Assembly: GCF_029227915.1 (NCBI RefSeq)
Contig: NC_079886.1
Span: forward strand, 27,816,501 to 27,880,500
Direction of reading: 5' to 3'
Origin: Hydractinia symbiolongicarpus
Lineage: Eukaryota; Cnidaria; Hydrozoa; Anthoathecata; Hydractiniidae
DNA length: 64,000 bases
A program made the translations under genes and the position numbers. A model generated the notes under the pieces. That model made no database searches, was not told where the DNA came from, and saw only the letters and a list, made by a program, of their open reading frames with translations. Of the stretch, positions 48,601 to 62,850 are shown piece by piece. Each line of letters opens with the position of its first letter. Positions within the stretch are counted from its first letter, which is position 1.

Positions 48601-51500
48601 ATTTCCCGAACGATTTTTTAAATTATTTTTTTACCACTAAGACGCATGAGACTTGTAGTTTTCAAATATGATTTCATTTTTGATGAGACGCTGAATAAAA
48701 GGAGTTTAATCGCCGGCAAACAAAAACCCGCGATTTCCCGTAAATCCCGGACTCGGCCCGTATACTCAAAAGTATACAAAGAAAGTACCCAGGGAGTAAA
48801 CTCATTTCCCGAACGATTCTTTAAATCATTTTTCCACCACTAAAACGCATAAGACTTGTAGTTTTCAAAACTGATTTCATTTTTGATGAGAGGATGAATA
48901 AAAGGAGTTTAATCTCCGGCAAACGAAAACCCGCGATTTACCCTAAATCCCGGAACCGGCCGGTATAGTCGAATGTATACAAAGAAAGTACGCAGGGAAT
49001 AAACTCATTTCCCGAACGATTCTTTAAATTATATTTTCACCGCTAAAACGCATGAGTGTTGTAGTTTTCAAAAATGATTTCATTTTTGATGAGACGCTGA
49101 ATAAAAGAAGTTTAATCGCCGGCAAACGAAAACCCGCGATTTCCCGTAAATCCCGGGCTTGGCCTGTATAGTCGAATGTATACAAAGAAAGTACCCAGGG
49201 AGTAAACTCATTTCCCGAACGATTTTTAAATTATTTTTTTTACCACTAAGACGCATGAGACTTGTAGTTTTCAAATATGATTTCATTTTTGATGAGACGC
49301 TGAATAAAAGAAGTTTAATCGCCGGCAAACGAAAACCAGCGATTTCCCGTAAATCCCGGGCTTGGCCCGTATAGTCGAATGTATACAAAGAAAGTACCCA
49401 GGGAGTAAACTCATTTCCCAAACGATTTTTTAAATTATTTTTTTACCACTAAGACGCATGAGACTTGTAGTTTTCAAATATGATTTCATTTTTGATGAGA
49501 CGCTGAATAAAAGGAGTTTAATCGCCGGCAAACGAAAACCCGCGATTTCCCGTAAATCCCGGACTCGGCCCGTATAGTCAAAAGTATACAAAGAAAGTAC
49601 CCAGGGAGTAAACTCATTTCCCGAACGATTCTTTAAATCATTTTTACACCACTAAAACGCATAAGACTTGTAGTTTTGAAAACTGATTTCATTTTTGATG
49701 AGACGATGAATAAAAGGAGTTTAATCTCCGGCAAACGAAAACCCGCGATTTACCCTAAATCCCGGAACCGGCCGGTATAGTCGAATGTATACAAAGAAAG
49801 TACGCAGGGAATAAACTCATTTCCCGAACGATTCTTTAAATTATATTTTCACCACTAAAACGCATGAGTCTTGTAGTTTTCAAAAATGATTTCATTTTTG
49901 ATGAGACGCTGAATAAAAGAAGTTTAATCGCCGGCAAACGAAAACCCGCGATTTCCCGTAAATCCCGGGCTTGGCCCGTATAGTCGAATGTATACAAAGA
50001 AAGTACCCAGGGAGTAAACTCATTTCCCGAACGATTTTTTAAATTATTTTTTTACCACTAAGACGCATGAGACTTGTAGTTTTCAAAAATGATTTCATTT
50101 TTGATGAGACGCTGAATAAAAGGAGTTTAATCGCCGGCAAAGAAAAACCCGCGATTTCCCGTAAATCCCGGACTCGGCCCGTATAGTCAAAAGTATACAA
50201 AGAAAGTACCCAGGGAGTAAACTCATTTCCCGAACGATTCTTTAAATTATTTTTTTACCACTAAAACGCATGAGACTTATAGTTTTCAAAACTGATTTCA
50301 TTTTTGATGAGACGCTGAATAAAAGAAGTTTAATCGCCGGCAAACGAAAACCCGCGATTTCCCGTAAATCCCGGGCTTGGCCTGTATAGTCGAATGTATA
50401 CAAAGAAAGTACCCAGGGAGTAAACTCATTTCCCGAACGATTTTTAAATTATTTTTTTTACCACTAAGACGCATGAGACTTGTAGTTTTCAAATATGATT
50501 TCATTTTTGATGAGGCGCTGAATAAAAGAAGTTTAATCGCCGGCAAACGAAAACCCGCGATTTCCCGTAAATCCCGGGCTTGGCCCGTATAGTCGAATGT
50601 ATACAAAGAAAGTACCCAGGGAGTAAACTCATTTCCCAAACGATTTTTTAAATTATTTTTTTACCACTAAGACGCATGAGACTTGTAGTTTTCAAATATG
50701 ATTTCATTTTTGATGAGACGCTGAATAAAAGGAGTTTAATCGCCGGCAAACGAAAACCCGCGATTTCCCGTAAATCCCGGACTCGGCCCGTATAGTCAAA
50801 AGTATACAAAGAAAGTACCCAGGGAGTAAACTCATTTCCCGAACGATTCTTTAAATCATTTTTCCACCACTAAAACGCATAAGACTTGTAGTTTTGAAAA
50901 CTGATTTCATTTTTGATGAGACGATGAATAAAAGGAGTTTAATCTCCGGCAAACGAAAACCCGCGATTTACCTTAAATCCCGGAACCGGCCGGTATAGTC
51001 GAATGTATACAAAGAAAGTACGAAGGGAATAAACTCATTTCCCGAACGATTCTTTAAACTATATTTTCACCACTAAAACGCATGAGTCTTGTAGTTTTCA
51101 AAAATGATTTCATTTTTGATGAGACGCTGAATAAAAGAAGTTTAATCGCCGGCAAACGAAAACCCGCGATTTCCCGTAAATCCCGGGCTTGGCCCGTATA
51201 GTCGAATGAATACAAAGAAAGTACCCAGGGAGTAAACTCATTTCCCGAACGATTTTTTAAATTATTTTTTTACCACTAAGACGCATGAGACTTGTAGTTT
51301 TCAAAAATGATTTCATTTTTGATGAGACGCTGAATAAAAGGAGTTTAATCGCCGGCAAAGGAAAACCCGCGATTTCCCGTAAATCCCGGACTCGGCCCGT
51401 ATAGTCAAAAGTATACAAAGAAAGTACCCAGGGAGTAAACTCATTTCCCGAACGATTCTTTAAATTATTTTTTTACCACTAAAACGCATGAGACTTATAG
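48601..51500 (-). repeat. Segment related to 59.2-61.5 kb; inner 1,218-bp hexamer
   Basis: About 48,650-49,620 corresponds to 59,200-60,170 at offset 10,550, and about 50,300-51,480 corresponds to 60,240-61,420 at offset 9,941. The 609-bp difference equals three units missing from the distal copy. Within the segment, units at 49,080 and 50,298 repeat at 1,218 bp. 'gatgaggcgctg' at about 50,510 recurs near 60,451 and 63,090. Confidence 0.78.
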
Positions 51501-52578
51501 TTTTCAAAACTGATTTCATTTTTGATGAGACGCTGAATAAAAGGAGTTTAATCTCCGGCAAACGAAAACCCGCGCTTTCCCGTATATCCCGGACTCGGCC
51601 CGTATAGTCGAATGTATACAAAGAAAGTACGCAGGGAGTAAACTCATTTTCCGAACGATTTTTTAATTTATTTTTTCACCACTAAAACGCATGAGACTTG
51701 TAGTTTTCAAAAATGATTTCATTTTTGATGAGACGCTGAATAAAAAGAGTTTAATCGCCGGCAAACGAAAACCCGGGAGTTCTCGTAAATCCCGGGCTTG
51801 ACCCGTATTGTCGAATGTATAGAAAGAAAGTACCCAGGGAGTAAACTCATTTTCCGAACGATTTTTTAAATTATTTTTTCACCACTAAAACGCATGAGAC
51901 TTGTAGTTTTCAAAAATGATTTCATTTTTGATGAGACGCTGAATAAAAAGAGTTTAATCGCCGGCAAACGAAAACCCGGGAGTTCCCGTAAATCCCGGGC
52001 TTGACCCGTATAGTCGAATGTATAGAAAGAAAGTACCCAGGGAGTAAACTCATTTCCCGAACGATTTTTTAAATTATTTTTTTACCACTAAGACGCATGA
52101 GACTTGTAGTTTTCAAAAATGATTTCATTTTTGATGAGACGCTGAATAAAAGGAGTTTAATCGCCGGCAAACGAAAACCCGCGATTTCCCGTAAATCCCG
52201 GACTCGGCCCGTATAGTCAAAAGTATACAAAGAAAGTACCCAGGGAGTAAACTCATTTCCCGAACGATTCTTTAAATCATTTTTCCACCACTAAAACGCA
52301 TAAGACTTGTAGTTTTCAAAACTGATTTCATTTTTGATGAGAAGATGAATAAAAGGAGTTTAATCACCGGCAAACGAAAACCCGCGATTTACCCTAAATC
52401 CCGGAACCGGCCGGTATAGTCGAATGTATACAAAGAAAGTACGCAGGGAATAAACTCATTTCCCGAACGATTCTTTAAATTATATTTTCACCACTAAAAC
52501 GCATGAGTGTTGTAGTTTTCAAAAATGATTTCATTTTTGATGAGACGCTGAATAAAAGAAGTTTAATCGCCGGCAAAC
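51501..52578 (-). repeat. Mixed reverse block with a 203-bp pair
   Basis: Two successive 'cccgggagtt...gacccgtat' units at about 51,771 and 51,974 are a single-unit tandem duplication, the first with private 'gttctcgtaaatc' and 'cgtattgtcg'. These are joined to 'gtacccaggg' rather than the usual 'gtaaactggg', so they are recombinant relative to the same type at 43.4-48.1 kb. They are followed by cgagtccg and ccggccggttcc units. Confidence 0.75.
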
Positions 52579-55500
52579 GAAAACCCGCGATTTCCCGTAA
52601 ATCCCGGGCTTGGCCTGTATAGTCGAATGTATACAAAGAAAGTACCCAGGGAGTAAACTCATTTCCCGAACGATTTTTAAATTATTTTTTTACCACTAAG
52701 ACGCATGAGACTTGTAGTTTTCAAATATGATTTCATTTTTGATGAGACGCTGAATAAAAGAAGTTTAATCGCCGGCAAACGAAAACCCGCGATTTCCCGT
52801 AAATCCCGGGCTTGGCCCGTATAGTCGAATGTATACAAAGAAAGTACCCAGGGAGCAAACTCATTTCCCGAACGATTTTTTAAATTATTTTTTTACCACT
52901 AAGACGCATGAGACTTGTAATTTTCAAATATGATTTCATTTTTGATGAGACGCTGAATAAAAGGAGTTTAATCGCCGGCAAACGAAAACCCGCGATTTCC
53001 CGTAAATCCCGGACTCGGCCCGTATAGTCAAAAGTATACAAAGAAAGTACCCAGGGAGTAAACTCATTTCCCGAACGATTCTTTAAATCATTTTTCCACC
53101 ACTAAAACGCATAAGACTTGTAGTTTTGAAAACTGATTTCATTTTTGATGAGACGATGAATAAAAGGAGTTTAATCTCCGGCAAACGAAAACCCGCGATT
53201 TACCCTAAATCCCGGAACCGGCCGGTATAGTCGAATGTATACAAAGAAAGTACGCAGGGAATAAACTCATTTCCCGAACGATTCTTTAAATTATATTTTC
53301 ACCACTAAAACGCATGAGTCTTGTTGTTTTCAAAAATGATTTCATTTTTGATGAGACGCTGAATAAAAGAAGTTTAATCGCCGGCAAACGAAAACCCGCG
53401 ATTTCCCGTAAATCCCGGGCTTGGCCCGTATAGTCGAATGTATACAAAGAAAGTACCCAGGGAGTAAACTCATTTCCCGAACGATTTTTTAAATTATTTT
53501 TTTACCACTAAGACGCATGAGACTTGTAGTTTTCAAAAATGATTTCATTTTTGATGAGACGCTGAATAAAAGGAGTTTAATTGCCGGCAAAGGAAAACCC
53601 GCGATTTCCCGTAAATCCCGGACTCGGCCCGTATAATCAAAAGTATACAAAGAAAGTACCCAGGGAGTAAACTCATTTCCCGAACGATTCTTTAAATTAT
53701 TTTTTTACCACTAAAACGCATGAGACTTATAGTTTTCAAAACTGATTTCATTTTTGATGAGACGCTGAATAAAAGGAGTTTAATCGCCGGCAAACGAAAA
53801 CCCGCGCTTTCCCGTATATCCCGGACTCGGCCCGTATAGTCGAATGTATACAAAGAAAGTACCCAGGGAGTAAACTCATTTTCCGAACGATTTTTTAAAT
53901 TATATTTTCACCACTAAAACGCATGAGACTTGTAGTTTTCAAAAATGATTTCCTTTTTGATGAGACGCTGAATAAAAAGAGTTTAATCGCCGGCAAACGA
54001 AAACCCGCGATTTCCCGTAAATCCCGGGCTTGGCCCGTATAGTCGAATGTATACAAAGAAAGTACCCAGGGAGTAAACTCATTTCCCGAACGATTTTTTA
54101 AATTATTTTTTTACCACTAAGACGCATGAGACTTGTAGTTTTCAAAAATGATTTCATTTTTGATGAGACGCTGAATAAAAGGAGTTTAATTGCCGGCAAA
54201 GGAAAACCCGCGGTTTCCCGTAAATCCCGGACTCGGCCCGTATAATCAAAAGTATACAAAGAAAGTACCCAGGGAGTAAACTCATTTCCCGAACGATTCT
54301 TTAAATTATTTTTTTACCACTAAAACGCATGAGACTTATAGTTTTCAAAACTGATTTCATTTTTGATGAGACGCTGAATAAAAGGAGTTTAATCGCCGGC
54401 AAACGAAAACCCGCGCTTTCCCGTATATCCCGGACTCGGCCCGTATAGTCGAATGTATACAAAGAAAGTACCCAGGGAGTAAACTCATTTTCCGAACGAT
54501 TTTTTAAATTATTTTTTCACCACTAAAACGCATGAGACTTGTAGTTTTCAAAAATGATTTCATTTTTGATGAGACGCTGAATAAAAAGAGTTTAATCGCC
54601 GGCAAACGAAAACCCGCGATTTACCCTAAATCCCGGAACCGGCCGGTATAGTCGAATGTATACAAAGAAAGTACGCAGGGAATAAACTCATTTCCCGAAC
54701 GATTCTTTAAATTATATTTTCACCACTAAAACGCATGAGTCTTGTAGTTTTCAAAAATGATTTCATTTTTGATGAGACGCTGAATAAAAGAAGTTTAATC
54801 GCCGGCAAACGAAAACCCGCGATTTCCCGTAAATCCCGGGCTTGGCCCGTATAGTCGAATGTATACAAAGAAAGTACCCAGGGAGTAAACTCATTTCCCG
54901 AACGATTTTTTAAATTATTTTTTTACCACTAAGACGCATGAGACTTGTAGTTTAAAAAAATGATTTCATTTTTGATGAGACGCTGCATAAAAGGAGTTTA
55001 ATCGCCGGCAAAGGAAAACCCGCGATTTCCCGTAAATCCCGGGCTTGGCCTGTATAGTCGAATGTATACAAAGAAAGTACCCAGGGAGTAAACTCATTTC
55101 CCGAACGATTTTTAAATTATTTTTTTACCACTAAGACGCATGAGACTTGTAGTTTTCAAATATGATTTCATTTTTGATGAGACGCTGAATAAAAGAAGTT
55201 TAATCGCCGGCAAACGAAAACCCGCGATTTCCCGTAAATCCCGGGCTTGGCCCGTATAGTCGAATGTATACAAAGAAAGTACCCAGGGAGCAAACTCATT
55301 TCCCGAACGATTTTTTAAATTATTTTTTTACCACTAAGACGCATGAGACTTGTAATTTTCAAATATGATTTCATTTTTGATGAGACGCTGAATAAAAGGA
55401 GTTTAATCGCCGGCAAACGAAAACCCGCGATTTCCCGTAAATCCCGGACTCGGCCCGTATAGTCAAAAGTATACAAAGAAAGTACCCAGGGAGTAAACTC

Positions 55501-57477
55501 ATTTCCCGAACGATTCTTTAAATCATTTTTCCACCACTAAAACGCATAAGACTTGTAGTTTTGAAAACTGATTTCATTTTTGATGAGACGATGAATAAAA
55601 GGAGTTTAATCTCCGGCAAACGAAAACCCGCGATTTACCCTAAATCCCGGAACCGGCCGGTATAGTCGAATGTATACAAAGAAAGTACGCAGGGAATAAA
55701 CTCATTTCCCGAACGATTCTTTAAATTATATTTTCACCACTAAAACGCATGAGTCTTGTTGTTTTCAAAAATGATTTCATTTTTGATGAGACGCTGAATA
55801 AAAGAAGTTTAATCGCCGGCAAACGAAAACCCGCGATTTCCCGTAAATCCCGGGCTTGGCCCGTATAGTCGAATGTATACAAAGAAAGTACCCAGGGAGT
55901 AAACTCATTTCCCGAACGATTTTTTAAATTATTTTTTTACCACTAAGACGCATGAGACTTGTAGTTTTCAAAAATGATTTCATTTTTGATGAGACGCTGA
56001 ATAAAAGGAGTTTAATTGCCGGCAAAGGAAAACCCGCGATTTCCCGTAAATCCCGGACTCGGCCCGTATAATCAAAAGTATACAAAGAAAGTACCCAGGG
56101 AGTAAACTCATTTCCCGAACGATTCTTTAAATTATTTTTTTACCACTAAAACGCATGAGACTTATAGTTTTCAAAACTGATTTCATTTTTGATGAGACGC
56201 TGAATAAAAGGAGTTTAATCGCCGGCAAACGAAAACCCGCGCTTTCCCGTATATCCCGGACTCGGCCCGTATAGTCGAATGTATACAAAGAAAGTACCCA
56301 GGGAGTAAACTCATTTTCCGAACGATTTTTTAAATTATATTTTCACCACTAAAACGCATGAGACTTGTAGTTTTCAAAAATGATTTCCTTTTTGATGAGA
56401 CGCTGAATAAAAAGAGTTTAATCGCCGGCAAACGAAAACCCGCGATTTCCCGTAAATCCCGGGCTTGGCCCGTATAGTCGAATGTATACAAAGAAAGTAC
56501 CCAGGGAGTAAACTCATTTCCCGAACGATTTTTTAAATTATTTTTTTACCACTAAGACGCATGAGACTTGTAGTTTTCAAAAATGATTTCATTTTTGATG
56601 AGACGCTGAATAAAAGGAGTTTAATTGCCGGCAAAGGAAAACCCGCGGTTTCCCGTAAATCCCGGACTCGGCCCGTATAATCAAAAGTATACAAAGAAAG
56701 TACCCAGGGAGTAAACTCATTTCCCGAACGATTCTTTAAATTATTTTTTTACCACTAAAACGCATGAGACTTATAGTTTTCAAAACTGATTTCATTTTTG
56801 ATGAGACGCTGAATAAAAGGAGTTTAATCGCCGGCAAACGAAAACCCGCGCTTTCCCGTATATCCCGGACTCGGCCCGTATAGTCGAATGTATACAAAGA
56901 AAGTACCCAGGGAGTAAACTCATTTTCCGAACGATTTTTTAAATTATTTTTTCACCACTAAAACGCATGAGACTTGTAGTTTTCAAAAATGATTTCATTT
57001 TTGATGAGACGCTGAATAAAAAGAGTTTAATCGCCGGCAAACGAAAACCCGCGATTTACCCTAAATCCCGGAACCGGCCGGTATAGTCGAATGTATACAA
57101 AGAAAGTACGCAGGGAATAAACTCATTTCCCGAACGATTCTTTAAATTATATTTTCACCACTAAAACGCATGAGTCTTGTAGTTTTCAAAAATGATTTCA
57201 TTTTTGATGAGACGCTGAATAAAAGAAGTTTAATCGCCGGCAAACGAAAACCCGCGATTTCCCGTAAATCCCGGGCTTGGCCCGTATAGTCGAATGTATA
57301 CAAAGAAAGTACCCAGGGAGTAAACTCATTTCCCGAACGATTTTTTAAATTATTTTTTTACCACTAAGACGCATGAGACTTGTAGTTTTCAAAAATGATT
57401 TCATTTTTGATGAGACGCTGCATAAAAGGAGTTTAATCGCCGGCAAAGGAAAACCCGCGATTTCCCGTAAATCCCGG
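52579..57477 (-). repeat. 2,435-bp 12-mer, nearly identical tandem duplication
   Basis: Copy 1 is 52,579-55,042 and copy 2 is 55,014-57,477 at offset 2,435. Shared rare marks include 'gggagcaaactc' (52,851; 55,286), 'cgctgcataaaag' (54,981; 57,416), 'gatttccttttt' and 'cgcggtttcccg'. The one clear difference I saw is 'tagtttaaaaaaatg' near 54,949 against 'tagttttcaaaaatg'. Diagnostic bases at 52,578/55,013 and 55,043/57,478 place the exchange in a 29-bp window (55,014-55,042). The 12-mer itself contains a 609-bp trimer pair ('ttgccggcaaagg' at 53,581 and 54,190). Confidence 0.92.
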
Positions 57478-59195
57478 ACTCGGCCCGTATAGTCAAAAGT
57501 ATACAAAGAAAGTACCCAGGGAGTAAACTCATTTCCCGAACGATTCTTTAAATTATTTTTTTACCACTAAAACGCATGAGACTTATAGTTTTCAAAACTG
57601 ATTTCATTTTTGATGAGACGCTGAATAGGAGTTTAATCGCCGGCAAACGAAAACCCGCGCTTTCCTGTATATCCCGGACTCGGCCCGTATAGTCGAATGT
57701 ATACAAAGAAAGTACCCAGGGAGTAAACTCATTTTCCGAACGATTTTTTAAATTATTTTTTCACCACTAAAACGCATGAGACTTATAGTTTTCAAAACTG
57801 ATTTCATTTTTGATGAGACGCTGAATAAAAGGAGTTTAATCGCCGGCAAACGAAAACCCGCGCTTTCCCGTATATCCCGGACTCGGCCCGTATAGTCGAA
57901 TGTATACAAAGAAAGTACCCAGGGAGTAAACTCATTTTCCGAACGATTTTTTAAATTATTTTTTCACCACTAAAACGCATGAGACTTGTAGTTTTCAAAA
58001 ATGATTTCATTTTTGATGAGACGCTGAATAAAAAGAGTTTAATCTCCGGCAAACGAAAACCCGCGATTTACCCTAAATCCCAGAACCGGCCGGTATAGTC
58101 GAATGTATACAAAGAAAGTACGCAGGGAATAAACTCATTTCCCGAACGATTCTTTAAATTATATTTTCACCACTAAAACGCATGAGTCTTGTAGTTTTCA
58201 AAAATGATTTCATTTTTGATGAGACGCTGAATAAAAGAAGTTTAATCGCCGGCAAACGAAAACCCGCGATTTCCCGTAAATCCCGGGCTTGGCCCGTATA
58301 GTCGAATGTATACAAAGAAAGTACCCAGGGAGTAAACTCATTTCCCGAACGATTTTTTAAATTGTTTTTTTACCACTAAGACGCATGAGACTTGTAGTTT
58401 TCAAAAATGATTTCATTTTTGATGAGACGCTGAATAAAAGGAGTTTAATCGCCGGCAAAGGCAAACCCGCGATTTCCTGTAAATCCCGGACTCGGCCCGT
58501 ATAGTCAAAAGTATACAAAGAAAGTACCCAGGGAGTAAACTCATTTCCCGAACGATTCTTTAAATTATTTTTTTACCACTAAATCGCATAAGACTTGTAG
58601 TTTTCAAAAACGATTTCATTCTTGATGAGACGCTGAATAAAAGGAGTTTAATCTCCGGCAAACGAAAACCCGCGATTTCCCGTAAATCCCGGGCTTGGCC
58701 CGTATAGTCGAATGTATACAAAGAGAGTACCCAGGGAGTAAACTCATTTCCCGAACGATTTTTTAAATTGTTTTTTTACCACTAAGACGCATGAGACTTG
58801 TAGTTTTCAAAAATGATTTCATTTTTGATGAGACACTGAATAAAAGGAGTTTAATCGCCGGCAAACAAAAACCCGGGAGTTCCCGTAAATCCCGGGCTTG
58901 ACCCGTATAGTCGAATGTATAGAAAGAAAGTAAACTGGGAGTAAACTCATTTCCCGAACGATTTTTTAAATTATTTTTTTACCACTAAATCGCATAAGAC
59001 TTGTAGTTTTCAAAAACGATTTTATTCTTGATGAGACGCTGAATAAAAGGAGTTTAATCTCCGGCAAACGAAAACCCGCGATTTCCCGTAAATCCCAGAC
59101 TCGGCCCGTATAGTCAAATGTATACAAAGAAAGTACGCAGGGAGTAAACTCATTTCCCGAACGATTATTTAAATTATTTTTCACCACTAAAACGC
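57478..59195 (-). repeat. Mixed reverse block after the 12-mer
   Basis: Begins with a single-unit pair of the 'cttatagttttcaaaactg' type about 203 bp apart (57,583 and 57,782), the first with a 3-bp shortening 'gctgaataggag' near 57,620. It then contains ccggccggttcc and ccaagccc units and another copy of the 'gagacactga' module (58,830), which continues into the 59.2-61.5 kb segment. Confidence 0.75.
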
Positions 59196-61599
59196 ATGAG
59201 ACTTGTAGTTTTCAAAAATAATTTCATTTTTGATGAGACGCTGAATAAAAGAAGTTTAATCGCCGGCAAACGAAAACCCGCGATTTCCCGTAAATCCCGG
59301 ACTCGGCCCGTATACTCAAAAGTATACAAAGAAAGTACCCAGGGAGTAAACTCATTTCCCGAACGATTCTTTAAATCATTTTTCCACCACTAAAACGCAT
59401 AAGACTTGTAGTTTTCAAAACTGATTTCATTTTTGATGAGAAGATGAATAAAAGGAGTTTAATCTCCGGCAAACGAAAACCCGCGATTTACCCTAAATCC
59501 CGGAACCGGCCGGTATAGTCGAATGTATACAAAGAAAGTACGCAGGGAATAAACTCATTTCCCGAACGATTCTTTAAATTATATTTTCACCACTAAAACG
59601 CATGAGTGTTGTAGTTTTCAAAAATGATTTCATTTTTGATGAGACGCTGAATAAAAGAAGTTTAATCGCCGGCAAACGAAAACCCGCGATTTCCCGTAAA
59701 TCCCGGGCTTGGCCTGTATAGTCGAATGTATACAAAGAAAGTACCCAGGGAGTAAACTCATTTCCCGAACGATTTTTAAATTATTTTTTTTACCACTAAG
59801 ACGCATGAGACTTGTAGTTTTCAAATATGATTTCATTTTTGATGAGACGCTGAATAAAAGAAGTTTAATCGCCGGCAAACGAAAACCCGCGATTTCCCGT
59901 AAATCCCGGGCTTGGCCCGTATAGTCGAATGTATACAAAGAAAGTACCCAGGGAGTAAACTCATTTCCCAAACGATTTTTTAAATTATTTTTTTACCACT
60001 AAGACGCATGAGACTTGTAGTTTTCAAATATGATTTCATTTTTGATGAGACGCTGAATAAAAGGAGTTTAATCGCCGGCAAACGAAAACCCGCGATTTCC
60101 CGTAAATTCCGGACTCGGCCCGTATAGTCAAAAGTATACAAAGAAAGTACCCAGGGAGTAAACTCATTTCCCGAACGATTCTTTAAATTATTTTTTCACC
60201 ACTAAAACGCATGAGACTTATAGTTTTCAAAACTGATTTCATTTTTGATGAGACGCTAAATAAAAGGAGTTTAATCGCCGGCAAACGAAAACCCGCGCTT
60301 TCCCGTATATCCCGGACTCGGCCCGTATAGTCAAAAGTATACAAAGAAAGTACCCAGGGAGTAAACTCATTTCCCGAACGATTTTTAAATTATTTTTTTT
60401 ACCACTAAGACGCATGAGACTTGTAGTTTTCAAATATGATTTCATTTTTGATGAGGCGCTGAATAAAAGAAGTTTAATCGCCGGCAAACGAAAACCCGCG
60501 ATTTCCCGTAAATCCCGGGCTTGGCCCGTATAGTCGAATGTATACAAAGAAAGAACCCAGGGAATAAACTCATTTCCCAAACGATTTTTTAAATTATTTT
60601 TTTACCACTAAGACGCATGAGACTTGTAGTTTTCAAATATGATTTCATTTTTGATGAGACGCTGAATAAAAGGAGTTTAATCGCCGGCAAACGAAAACCC
60701 GCGATTTCCCGTAAATCCCGGACTCGGCCCGTATAGTCAAAAGTATACAAAGAAAGTACCCAGGGAGTAAACTCATTTCCCGAACGATTCTTTAAATCAT
60801 TTTTCCACCACTAAAACGCATAAGACTTGTAGTTTTGAAAACTGATTTCATTTTTGATGAGACGATGAATAAAAGGAGCTTAATCTCCGGCAAACGAAAA
60901 CCCGCGATTTACCCTAAATCCCGGAACCGGCCGGTATAGTCGAATGTATACAAAGAAAGTACGCAGGGAATAAACTCATTTCCCGAACGATTCTTTAAAT
61001 TATATTTTCACCACTAAAACGCATGAGTCTTGTAGTTTTCAAAAATGATTTCATTTTTGATGAGACGCTGAATAAAAGAAGTTTAATCGCCGGCAAACGA
61101 AAACCCGCGATTTCCCGTAAATCCCGGGCTTGGCCCGTATAGTCGAATGTATACAAAGAAAGTACCCAGGGAGTAAACTCATTTCCCGAACGATTTTTTA
61201 AATTATTTTTTTACCACTAAGACGCATGAGACTTGTAGTTTTCAAAAATGATTTCATTTTTGATGAGACGCTGAATAAAAGGAGTTTAATCGCCGGCAAA
61301 GGAAAACCCGCGATTTCCCGTAAATCCCGGACTCGGCCCGTATAGTCAAAAGTATACAAAGAAAGTACCCAGGGAGTAAACTCATTTCCCGAACGATTCT
61401 TTAAATTATTTTTTTACCACTAAAACGCATGAGACTTATAGTTTTCAAAACTGATTTCATTTTTGATGAGACGCTGAATAAAAGGAGTTTAATCTCCGGC
61501 AAACGAAAACCCGCGCTTTCCCGTATATCCCGGACTCGGCCCGTATAGTCGAATGTATACAAAGAAAGTACCCAGGGAGTAAACTCATTTCCCAAACGA
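59196..61599 (-). repeat. Distal partner of the 48.6-51.4 kb segment
   Basis: Unit order matches 48,646-51,480 after removal of three units, at offsets 10,550 then 9,941. The change of offset lies between about 60,170 and 60,250, inside a 'cttatagttttc' unit that has 'ttttttcacc' here and 'tttttttacc' in the partner. Private changes include 'gacgctaaataaaag' (60,252) and 'gaaagaacccagggaataaac' context near 60,550. Confidence 0.75.
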
Positions 61600-62850
61600 T
61601 TTTTTAAATTATTTTTTTACCACTAAGACGCATGAGACTTGTAGTTTTCAAATATGATTTCATTTTTGATGAGACGCTGAATAAAAGGAGTTTAATCGCC
61701 GGCAAACGAAAACCCGCGATTTCCCGTAAATTCCGGACTCGGCCCGTATAGTCAAAAGTATACAAAGAAAGTACCCAGGGAGTAAACTCATTTCCCGAAC
61801 GATTCTTTAAATTATTTTTTCACCACTAAAACGCATGAGACTTATAGTTTTCAAAACTGATTTCATTTTTGATGAGACGCTAAATAAAAGGAGTTTAATC
61901 GCCGGCAAACGAAAACCCGCGCTTTCCCGTATATCCCGGACTCGGCCCGTATAGTCAAAAGTATACAAAGAAAGTACCCAGGGAGTAAACTCATTTCCCG
62001 AACGATTTTTTAAATTATTTTTTTACCACTAAGACGCATGAGACTTGTAGTTTTCAAAAATGATTTCATTTTTGATGAGACGCTGAATAAAAGGAGTTTA
62101 TTCGCCGGCAAAGAAAAACCCGCGATTTCCCGTAAATCCCGGACTCGGCCCGTATAGTCGAATGTATACAAAGAAAGTACCCAGGGAGTAAACTCATTTC
62201 CCAAACGATTTTTTAAATTATTTTTTTACCACAAAAACGCATGAGACTTGTAGTTTTCAAATATGATTTCATTTTTGATGAGACGCTGAATAAAAGGAGT
62301 TTAATCGCCGGCAAACGAAAACCCGCGATTTCCCGTAAATTCCGGACTCGGCCCGTATAGTCAAAAGTATACAAAGAAAGTACCCAGGGAGTAAACTCAT
62401 TTCCCGAACGATTCTTTAAATTATTTTTTCACCACTAAAACGCATGAGACTTATAGTTTTCAAAACTGATTTCATTTTTGATGAGACGCTAAATAAAAGG
62501 AGTTTAATCGCCGGCAAACGAAAACCCGCGCTTTCCCGTATATCCCGGACTCGGCCCGTATAGTCAAAAGTATACAAAGAAAGTACCCAGGGAGTAAACT
62601 CATTTCCCGAACGATTTTTTAAATTATTTTTTTACCACTAAGACGCATGAGACTTGTAGTTTTCAAAAATGATTTCATTTTTGATGAGACGCTGAATAAA
62701 AGGAGTTTATTCGCCGGCAAAGAAAAACCCGCGATTTCCCGTAAATCCCGGACTCGGCCCGTATAGTCAAAAGTATACAAAGAAAGTACCCAGGGAGTAA
62801 ACTCATTTCCCGAACGATTCTTTAAATTATTTTTTTACCACTAAAACGCA
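61600..62850 (-). repeat. 609-bp trimer, tandem duplication
   Basis: 'gctaaataaa' at 61,879 and 62,488 and 'tttattcgccggcaaag' at about 62,098 and 62,707 give an offset of 609, exactly three 203-bp units. The first copy's last unit continues with 'gtcgaatgtatac' and the second with 'gtcaaaagtatac', marking the end of the duplication. A further 'gctaaataaa' at 60,255, eight units upstream, shows the source unit. Confidence 0.83.

Noticed and set aside
49080-49421. 113-codon reverse-strand open frames (also near 46.4, 50.3, 59.6, 60.2 and 62.9 kb) with overlapping + strand frames
   Set aside because: These are long only because a local single-base length change in the A/T stretch removes the usual stop. 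They are copies of one unit type and lie entirely in satellite sequence.
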